Below, one piece after another: positions 55,412 through 64,000 of a stretch of 64,000 bases of DNA (position 1 is the stretch's first letter; each line of letters starts with the position of its first letter). The notes below the pieces were generated by a model. That model had not been told where the DNA came from. It ran no database searches and saw only the letters and a program-made list of their open reading frames with translations. Both the position numbers and the translations under genes were made by a program. The DNA comes from Sclerotiophoma versabilis (lineage: Eukaryota; Ascomycota; Dothideomycetes; Pleosporales; Didymellaceae), in contig JAAROD010000014.1 in the NCBI GenBank assembly GCA_012274445.1, positions 489,001 through 553,000 of the forward strand, read 5' to 3'.

Positions 55412-58400
55412 TTAGCCCATCATCGCCAGCTCAGCGTCAATTGTCTGGTTGAGGAAGATTTTTCTCTCGCCAGTCAGCTGTGTCTGCAGCCTCTGCTCAG
55501 CGAGCGCCACGAGCTGCTTCTTGGTCATCGAGTCAAGGTCACCCTCCCGCAGGCACGTTCGGACCACGTCGACGATGGTTGCATCGCTGGGGCCGTTCAC
55601 CATGCTCTGGAAGTTGACCGTGCTGCCGGGGCGCGATTGACCGTACCCAAGAGGGCTGCGTCCACGAATTGGCGGGGTCGAAGCCATGAGGTTGTCTGAG
55701 CTCTGGAAACCACCCACGCTTGGACGGTTGCCGTAGGGCGACGCATCGTACTGGTCACTCATCCCGCCCATAGACATGAGGCGGCTCTGGTGAGGGTTCT
55801 GCTGCGGGTGGTCCTGGTAGCGCGAGAGATTCGAGTATGTCGACTGGCGCGTCTGCATACCCTGGTACGGGCCAGGCGACTGAGGTGGCATGTGCGAGAT
55901 GTGGTGCATGTTCGACATGATGGTCGAGGCAGGCTTGACCGACGAGTACACGGACTGCATATCGTTCATCTCGTATGTCTCCTCCTCGTAAGCGCTGAAG
56001 CCGCCTTTCTCCGAGGTCTGACCAGGTAGACCTCGGCGACCAGGAAGCTCGTTGCGCTCAGCATACTCGTCCCATCGCATCATCGGGATAGACTTGGGGT
56101 CGAAGCCCTCGTCTTCCGTAAGCACGGCCTTCTTCAGGCCCTTCTCGCCAATGACGACACGGGTGTTACCCCACGAGAAGTCGTCTTGCTTCCAGAAGGA
56201 GTAGAGAGGCAGAACAAGAGAGTAGATAGGGAAAGCCATGAGGTAGATGAGCATCCATCCGATGTGTTGCCACTGGCGCTTGATGATGAAGATCAAAGCC
56301 TGCAGACCGTAGACACCAGCAAGCATGATAATCGAGATCAATGGGAATTGACCAGTGCCAGAAGAAACCAGGTAGATCAAGTAGACAAGGTAAGCGCAGA
56401 TCGAGGGAAGGGCGAGAGTACCGAAAAGATCGATGAAGACGACGAAACGCATGGAGAAACAACAGAAACCGCACAGGTCCTTGATGAAAACAAGTTCAGC
56501 CAGGTTGTGAATGGTCGAATTGATCCAGCGACGTCTCTGCGAAAGCAGAATGCTCCATGTCTCGGGGGCGGCCGTGAGAGCGTAGGCGTCAGGGATGAAC
56601 TTGTAAGACATGGTCGGAAAGTGCTTCGTCATCAACGTTGTCAGGTAACGATCCTCACCAAGCGAGAGTAGGTTCTTCTTGTGAAGGGTATCAACGACAC
56701 AGTCGGCGTAGTCCTTGATGACCTTATCGGAAATGATGAGAGGTTTGCCCTTGTCAGCTGTTCGCAGACGGTACATGCAGAAACTGGCAATGTTAGCATA
56801 GTTCGTGCATCGACAGGAACTTGAACTTACCATCCAGGCAAACAGGTGACACTGCCGAACAAGCTTTCAAAGGCCTTAGCAAGATGATGGGAAATGTAGT
56901 ACTCGTAAACCTGGATCATGGTCCACCAGGACTTCTCTTCGTTCTCAAGACTGGTCTCACCACAGATACCAGCAATCTTGGAGTCGTTGGCGCAGCTTGC
57001 TACGAGGCGATTGAGAGCATCGGGCCTGACCATGGTATCGGCGTCGACCATGAGCATGTATTCGTAGAGCTCAGGATCCACACCAATGATGTTGTTGATC
57101 TGGTGGAACATCTCCAATTCGAGAGGGTTCATCTGGGCGCGGTGGTGGACACGGTTGAGGAAGCTCATAAGCAAGATCTGAGAGTCACGCTTACCGCGGT
57201 TACCAGGCTTGCTCTTGGACTGCTCAGATTCCTTGCCCATCTTGACAACAACAATGTATGGAACAACATTGCCCTCAAACTCGTAGAGACCGGAGTAAAC
57301 CTTGCCGTAGTTGAGCTGTTGACTGCCTTCACCGACGGACCAGAACGGAAGAGCAGGAGGGTCAACCTTGGGATCGACACCGAGGATATCCAGAACGATC
57401 TTGGGTGTAGGGCGATCGTTACCGCCTCCGACAATCATTCCATCGCAGACAACACAGATGAGCTTGCGCTTGTTGTCATACGCAAGAGCAGTGAGGGAGT
57501 CGAGACCCTTTCGAATGTGCTCCTCTCCTTCTGTGTATGCAGGAACGTGGCAGATGACGAACTTGTCCTGGTTGGCAGGGCGCTTGCGGGATCCCAGCTG
57601 CAACGCGGCTAAGAACTTGATGACAATAACCGAGCAAAGCACAATAGTGACAGCAAGCAGGATGTAGTCGTTGACGCGGCACTTGGCAGTCTTGCGGAAA
57701 TCAGTCTTACCAACGTAGAAAGCGTTCTTCAAACATTGGAGGTTGTAGGCTTGAGCCGTGGAGTTTAGGTTGTTCTCGAAATCTTCTTTGAGGTCGGATC
57801 CAGCGTTGGTCTTGACGAGGTCGACGAGTTTGGGGTCAAGAAACTGGTACTCTGCACCGTCATTGTTGACATCGAGAGTCTTGAAGTAATCTGTCAGATC
57901 GTAAACATCATCGCCAAATGTGAACCACATGTGGTTCAGATCTTCGCCCTCGTCCTTGATTGTTTTGGTATCCCAGACGAGGTCACCCTTTCGCATTTCC
58001 TTTATGGCAGGCAGGAAAACATTTGGGTACCAGTCCTCCTTCTTCAAGGCAGCACTGTCAGCCAGGTTGGTTTGCGATCCAGACTTGTGAACACCCAGGG
58101 AGTTGGTAATGGAGGTGTTGGATGTCAGGTATAGCTGGCGGTTACGTGTGTTGTCCTCGATCAGGTTTGGGCAGGCAAGGTATAAAGGCGGCATGATGTA
58201 GGGATCCATATTGTAACCGGCAAACTCGATCATGTTGGCTCGGGAGGCTTCTGTGTTAGAGTCGCTGTGTTGCTTCTTCCAGAAAGACGAAAGGTCGTAG
58301 ACTACACCATGGTGGCTGACGAAGTAATCGTCCTGACCCTGATGAGTACTCACTTCGTTCTGACTCCAGACTTTATCTTTGTTGGGGCACAGAAGCTTGC

Positions 58401-60817
58401 CGAATGCGACAATGTAGAAGACGATGGCTCCATTGAGCAGGAGGATCAAGAAGACAAGGACGAACTTCTCTCTCCAGGCCATTCGAACATCGGGTCGCTT
58501 CATGCGGCCAACCCACTTCAGAAGAGGTGAGGGGATGAAGAATGTCACTGCCCACACAAAGGCGATCCAAAGGCGTCGAGTCGTTGTTATGGGCATCTCG
58601 GTAACCATGGAGTTGCCACCAGTCTCAGCATCGTAGTAAGTGACGCCCTTTGACTCGTCGCCTTTGGAGCCAAGACCGTAATCACCAACTGTAGCCATAG
58701 GCACCGTAGCGGTGGTGGGTGCCACAGACTTTGCATCTGCGGGCAGTGCCAGGCTGGGCGTGCTCTGGAAGGGATTCTGAGGCTGCTGTTCTGGGAGAGG
58801 GGGGAAGAAGCCGCTGCCTGCCATGCTAGGAGGTGCCTGTGGAGGATAGCCGCTCTCAAGGCCGCCCGCTCCAATCATGCCTCCCAGCATGCCGGCGCGC
58901 ATGCCTTGGTTCCCGTTCATACTCTGGTTCCCATTCATCTGCTCGAGCTGGGATTCAGCCTCCCACCATGTGCCTTCCCGCATCCAGATGCGCTCGTTGC
59001 CAATCACCACTTCGCCATTGCTCCAGCCACGCTGCAGTGTCCAGTTTGTGATGCCGTCCTTGCCATCCATGCAGCCTAGAGCTGCGTAACGCTCGTAAAA
59101 TTCATGTACGTCGAAGTCAGCGGTGAAGTCAAGGTAACGGTTGCGGCGGTTTGCCCACTCTGGCAAGCGCCACTCGCGAAGCTGGCGTGAAACGACACCA
59201 GCTTGCCAAGTAGAGTTCGGATCCTGTGTCACGGAGCTGGGAACAACATCCGTGGGGTGGATGGACAGCTGAAACCAGACTCTGCTGCTGGCTACAGTCA
59301 TGGGCAGGTCGAGGCGGTTGTGCTTGCCTAGTACAATCCCACTCTGAGGAACGGGGTAGAGCAGCTTCCTAACAAAGTTGCCCTCCTCGGTATCAATCGC
59401 GATTTTGTCCAACACAGCCTCGCGCCGTTCAAGTTCAGAGTCGTGTTCGCGGAGTGCAGCACCGTCGATTCCGAGATCGGCTTCACAGGTTTGTACAGCA
59501 TCCCTCATACTCTCAAGCACGGAGTTGCTAGCTGGTGAAATCTGCACGCCATCGGCCTTCATCTCAGAGTTGATGCCTTCTGTATCATCGAAGACAGTTC
59601 GCAGAGCAATAGCTTTGCCAAGGGCACGGCTTGGCACCTCGACAATTGTGATGTTCACCACATCCATTCCATCGACCTCCGAGTCGGGTGTCATGGCGCC
59701 AGGCTGGCTACCGTCGCTGTCGGTCGAGGAGAAACCTGCGCGGGACTTCCTGATGTCGTTCTTGATAGTGGTGTTTGCTTGTGTGAGAACGTAGTCAACA
59801 ATGGCCTCGTAGATGCCGCCAATGGCAATCTCCCGCTCGTTGGAGCCAAGCTGCTGCTTGAACACTTCTGGGGAGATGTCCAGAAGCGAACCGCAGTCCT
59901 GGCATGCTGCGTCCAGCTTGTCTTCATCGAGGAAGTAGTCTAGAGTGTTGCCTAGCTTCAACAAAGCGGCCAGAGAGCTGATTACATCACGAAGCTTTTG
60001 CCCCTTGATGCCAATCGCCTTGAGGTTTGCGCGGAAGTCCTCAGCTGCTGCGGCATCGTCGGCGTCTGGGAGGAAAGCAGGAGGGTCGTAGGTGCCCGAT
60101 CGGCTCAGGAGGGTGTACGTGTCGAGGGACTGGATGTCGAGAATATCTCGCTCTTGCTTGCTTGCTGAACTCGAGTTCAGGTAGTAGAAAACATCGAAGG
60201 CGCGGTAGCCAGTGTGGGCGGGAACCTGGAGAAGACCCTCCCTGGTGTCGAGTCCAGCGGTGGAGAGCTTGATCTCAGCTCCCCTGCACTCGCCCAGAAC
60301 GTCGATTGTGAAGACGGCGGCGAGGGCGGAGTAGCGTGGTGCAGAAGGGTTCTGCGGGGTGACGCAGTGGGTGAAGGGCTTGAGTGCCTCGAGCGCGACG
60401 TAGAAGCTATCGGGCAGGGACACGGGCAGCCCTGAGATGGTGGGAGCGAACAAGGAGGGGGAGGACTCGTGGAGTGAGCTGGAACAACAGGTCAGCTCGC
60501 TGCGCACAACAGTGGCAATGGTAGAGTATGGCTCACCTCAACACAAGTGTGCCGTCCTCGACTCGTCGACGGGCGTGCTCGTACGTCTTTCGAACGAGGT
60601 CGAGGTCGACAGTGCCGCCAATACGGCCATTGTCCATCGTCTTTGTGTTGGCCCAGGTGTTGACAACCAGACTCGTGCTGGGCTCCAGACTGTATGGCTG
60701 GCCATTTTTGTATGCTGAATTGAGCGTGTTTAGCAACAAAGTGGTGTTTGTCGCGGATGGTGATGGTCGCTGTGCGTTCGTCGACGCAGTGGAGTAGACA
60801 CTCATGCGGACGCTCAT
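55412..60817 (-). CDS. csmB: Class VII chitin synthase with degenerate myosin-like head (CsmB type)
   Basis: Exons 60817-60537, 60478-56831 and 56783-55412 (introns 58 and 47 nt) give 1766 aa. The N-terminal about 550 residues form a myosin-like head that lacks the ATP P-loop: where class V has GETGAGKT this protein reads SSLHESSPS. Two hydrophobic helices (about 730-790) and a cytochrome b5-like domain (about 805-870; VYDLSSFW) follow. Then comes the catalytic domain with MLMVDADTM, GEDRYL and QRRRWINST (about 1392-1400), more membrane helices, and a C-terminal DEK-C domain ending MTKKQLVALAEQRLQTQL. This order defines class V/VII enzymes; the short head without ATP motifs points to class VII. 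Members support hyphal tip and wall integrity. An Asn/Gly/Met-rich repeat lies at about 605-630. Confidence 0.94.
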
Positions 60818-62911
60818 GGTCGCGGTTGGGTGCAGGCCGCCCTTTTTGTCGACAATGGTGTAGTTGAACGCTCAGCGAATGGAGTGTGCGGTCGTTGCAG
60901 ACCGGATAGTAGGTGTAGCGAGTGTCAGTAGCGATTGAGTTTCTGTCTCCTTGCCGTTGATGGCTGGGATGGCGTTCAGTTGGCGTGGGTGGGCAGGGGG
61001 AGGCCGCGCTGGCTTGCACTGAACGTAACAAGGGCTATATTAAACGATAGTGAGTAAGAAAGAAGAAGTGCACACGAGCTCGACGACAAGGCTCGTCGAA
61101 CGCAGATACTGAGGAGTGGTAATGTTTGTTGGTTGCAGGGCGACTTTCTCCATTCCTCAGCGCGCCGGGGGGCTGCACTTCCTCCCGCTCGGGCATGGCG
61201 CCGCTGTATTGATAGACCGGTTTAGGCGGTCCATGACAAGCACTGCACCCCGGCCATGCAGAGCTCAATGCTCCCAGCCCATCCCTAAGCTTCCGGACAT
61301 GGGTGCCAGGTCTTTGCTCGTCGCCACTAGGAGCTGAGGCCTACGTCCGATTGATGGATGCGTGCGCTGGAGCAGCGGAGTGGCGTGTGGTCAAGCCCCC
61401 TATTTTTAGCTTAAGCTTGTTTTAATTGTTTACGCTGCCTGCGGCTCTTGGAGGAGGCTGTCGACCTCTCAACATTCGCGCCATGTCGCGGATGTGCACG
61501 GTGAGAGACATGTTTCTGGCGGCCTTCTTCTAAAGTCTTCTATCGATAAGACGGCGGTCCCGTGGGTGACAGCAGATGTGCGCGATCGTCTGCGGGAGCA
61601 GCAGCAAGCCATGTCATGGAGAGAGTGCAAATCACACTGCCGGCCAACCTCCCCTTCATCTTGTCATCTAGATTGGCTTTGCAAATGCGTATTTGCCCAC
61701 TGCTGCCCACTCACGCCTCAACAATTTGACACCTTCTAGCCGGCGACCTGACGTCAAGGATGGGTGGCTGCTACCTCGGAACGCCGTTTCATGCTTGTCA
61801 TTCAATACGGATGGCCGCACGCTCTCCACTATGCCCCGTTCGTATTGCCCCATCATGCGCGCTCAGCCTCTGCGTCTCACGATGTTTTTTATTTTACTTT
61901 ATTTTCATGCTCGTGTGAGCAGTACGGATTGCAAAATGGGAGAGACGACAACCATAGGCTAGGACACTGAGCGAGCGTGTGCTCTGCAGCCGCCATTGGT
62001 GACGTGATGCTCGTGATGTTTGTGTTGATGGTGTTGGCAGAGGAGAGAGAACGCGCAATCGATAGGCAGCTAGCGCGCCTGGAAGAGTTCAGCGTCGATC
62101 GCTTCCCTTCTCTTCCCCAGCCAGGGCCAGGCTAGGGCAGACCGTTGGCTCTGATGCAAAGGCGGGTCGGGGGATGGCCGCAGCCTTGGGAGAGGAAGGC
62201 TCTCGAGACACAGAGGGAGCAACAGTGGGAACTTTGTGACACGCTGCGGTCGAGTCACCCTGCCATGCGGCGCTCGTCCTTGGGCTCTGCAGTGTCGCAG
62301 TGTGTCCCCGGCCACAGGCTGAGGCTGCTCTTCCCGTCTGCCAGCCGCTGCTGCGTGCCCGCGCTGCTCATCAGTCAGCAGGATCAAGGAGCCAAGGTGG
62401 AGCAGCGAAGTGCAAGCGGAGCGGCAATAGGGGGGATCAGCATAAAGGGGCTGCAAAAATAGATAGATTACCGCTGTCCCAGTCCCCCCGTCAACACAGA
62501 CCAACAGGCGGCGGGCGGGCGAGGGCTGCGAAGGCGAGAAGGCGAGCTAGAATCGCAGCAGCCCCATCATTTTGAGCAGACGGCCATTCCAACCCCTTTG
62601 CTGCTGTCAACGGCGCTCCAGCTGTGCTTCAGTGTTTTCCTTCGTTTTAGGACTCTCCACCACATTCGCTGATAATAATTGTATTCACTTGCACGGCACT
62701 GCAACCCGCACAGAGCGTGTTGTTCTCCTGAGCCTGCTGCATTCCAGCTAATCTCGGTTCCATACCAGCGCGCAACTGCATACCGCTGCCTCAACACCCA
62801 GCAGGACCCCATTTGCGCAAACTGCCAGCGTCAACTGCCACACGGCACACGCCCGCTCCTGTCTGACACCTCCACTTGCTTCACAGTCCCACGGGGACGC
62901 GCCTATTGAAA
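60818..62911. promoter_or_regulatory. Bidirectional promoter region of the class VII/class V chitin synthase pair
   Basis: About 2.1 kb between the start codons of the two divergent chitin synthase genes. It carries a perfect Rlm1-type site at 61400-61409 (separate entry), TATA-poor GC-rich flanks, and a T-rich run near 61880-61905. Long 5' leaders are likely on both sides. No open frame here is convincing. Confidence 0.6.
61400..61409. promoter_or_regulatory. Rlm1/MADS-box consensus site
   Basis: The sequence CTATTTTTAG matches CTA-WWWW-TAG exactly, the binding consensus of Rlm1, the MADS-box factor at the end of the cell-wall-integrity MAP kinase pathway. It lies about 580 bp from the class VII start and 1500 bp from the class V start, so it could serve either. 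Occupancy is inferred from sequence only. Confidence 0.5.
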
Positions 62912-64000
62912 ATGGCTGCGAATCCTTTGCAGCAGCCCTCTCTCGCTCTGCTGCCCCAGCACCAGCAGACCGACACGGGCCTCACCTCCGCCCTCGCCAG
63001 TCGTTTCCACGCACACATGCCCACTGCGACCCTCTCGTCGCACGCCATCATATCCCTCAACACATACACAGACCCCAGCCGAGGCGTAGACGGTGGCGAG
63101 GATGGAAGCGCCGTTCAGGCCGCTAAGGACCTTGCGGGGAGAGCATACATGCGTTTGGGACAGCGATCAGAGGACCAGGCCATCGTCTTCCTGTGAGTTG
63201 CTGCACTATCCGCAGTCCGTCGACACCGCATCCACTAACACGCAATAGGGGCGAGACTGGTGCAGGAAAGACCACAATCCGCGGACACATGCTCAGACAG
63301 CTCCTCTCGTACTCGGCCACACCATTGTCCAAGAAGATCGAATGCGCCAACTTCGTCTTCGAGGCCTTCACGACGACCAAGTCGCTCACTACGCCCTCAG
63401 CCTCCAAGTCTGGACTCATGCTGGAGCTTCAGTACAACACATCGACCTCCAACCACGCAACCCTGCTAGGTGCACAGTACCTCGCCCACCGACTCGAGCG
63501 AAGCAGACTCGCCTCTGTCCCGACCGGAGAACGCAATTACCACGTGCTCTACTACCTTCTCTCGGGCACCAGTCTTGCTGAGAAGAAGCACCTGTATCTT
63601 GACCATGGCAACAATGAGGCTGCAGGCACTCGCACATCGCTCGGCGCGAACAAGAGATGGCGATACCTCGGTCACCCAACCCAGCTGAAGGTTGGCATTG
63701 ATGATGCAGCCGGCTTCCAAGAGTTCAAGACGGCACTGCGCAAGCTTGAATTTGGCAAGGACAGCATCGCCGGTATCTGTGAGATGATGGCCACCATCCT
63801 GCATATTGGTCAGCTTGAGTTTGAGACTGGTCAGTCGACGACTCCTTCTGCCGATGACAGTGGCGGCTACTCACACGAGGGCGGCGAGACCATCACAGTC
63901 GTAAAGAACAAGGACTGTTTGGTCCCTATCGCCCAGTTCTTGGGCGTAACCATCAGCGATCTTGAAGAAAGTCTGCGATACAAGTCAAAGACACTGTACC
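62912..64000 (+). CDS. csmA: Class V chitin synthase with myosin motor domain (CsmA type), 5' part only
   Basis: Exon 1 is 62912-63192, then a 56-nt intron, then exon 2 from 63249 which stays open to the window edge; 344 residues are visible. The visible part is the myosin-like motor head. It has the ATP-binding P-loop GETGAGKT (about 95-102), which the neighbouring class VII enzyme lacks, and further head blocks such as NFVFEAFTTTKSLTTPSASK, LLGAQYLAHRLERSR, ERNYHVLYYLLSG and MMATILHIGQLEF. In this class the head is followed by a cytochrome b5 domain and a chitin synthase domain, expected to the right of this window. The enzyme is thought to be delivered to hyphal tips along actin. The start is the ATG of MAANPLQQPSLALL. 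Confidence 0.92.

Noticed and set aside
56821..57612. A 263-codon open frame on the plus strand
   Set aside because: Antisense shadow of the class VII chitin synthase catalytic region.

Overview
The window reads as nuclear DNA of a filamentous ascomycete (Pezizomycotina). Genes are interrupted by short introns of about 46-59 nt with GT...AG borders and CTAAC/CTGAC-like branch points. Chitin synthases of classes V, VI and VII are present, together with an AreB-type GATA factor and expanded secreted-protein families. A member of the Dothideomycetes is my best guess, based on the style of the secreted and F-box-like proteins, but nothing in the window fixes the genus.

Layout. 0.8-10.8 kb is conserved and gene-dense: a SPO71-like sporulation PH protein, a GPI-type wall protein, eIF2 alpha, and a YVC1-like vacuolar TRP channel. 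10.8-31.6 kb is looser and accessory-looking. It has long gene-free AT-richer stretches, decayed coding sequence, a small secreted protein, an F-box-like protein, a tandem pair from an unknown secreted family (one copy broken), a Cys-rich GPI-type protein, a cutinase and a secreted tyrosinase, with a conserved LSH/IRC5 chromatin remodeler in the middle. 31.6-41.6 kb holds a dual-specificity phosphatase-like protein lacking the catalytic Arg, an unknown protein with a SUMO-interaction-like motif, an AreB-like GATA factor, a Nudix hydrolase and an L-2-hydroxyglutarate dehydrogenase-like enzyme. 42.1-64 kb is dominated by wall synthesis: a class VI chitin synthase, UPF2/NMD2, a tRNA-Asn with an intron, END3, a class VII chitin synthase, and the start of a divergently transcribed class V (myosin-motor) chitin synthase that runs off the right edge.

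How they fit together. The class VII/class V pair shares a 2.1 kb intergenic region carrying a perfect Rlm1/MADS-box consensus, so both are probably induced by cell-wall-integrity signalling. END3, an endocytic EH-domain protein, lies next to them. Class V and class VII also share the position and phase of their first intron, a mark of common ancestry. The AreB-like gene has an open, protein-like frame upstream of its first in-frame ATG with no ATG in it, so initiation at a non-AUG codon is likely. All exon structures were assembled by hand from splice signals and reading frame; no database search was possible.
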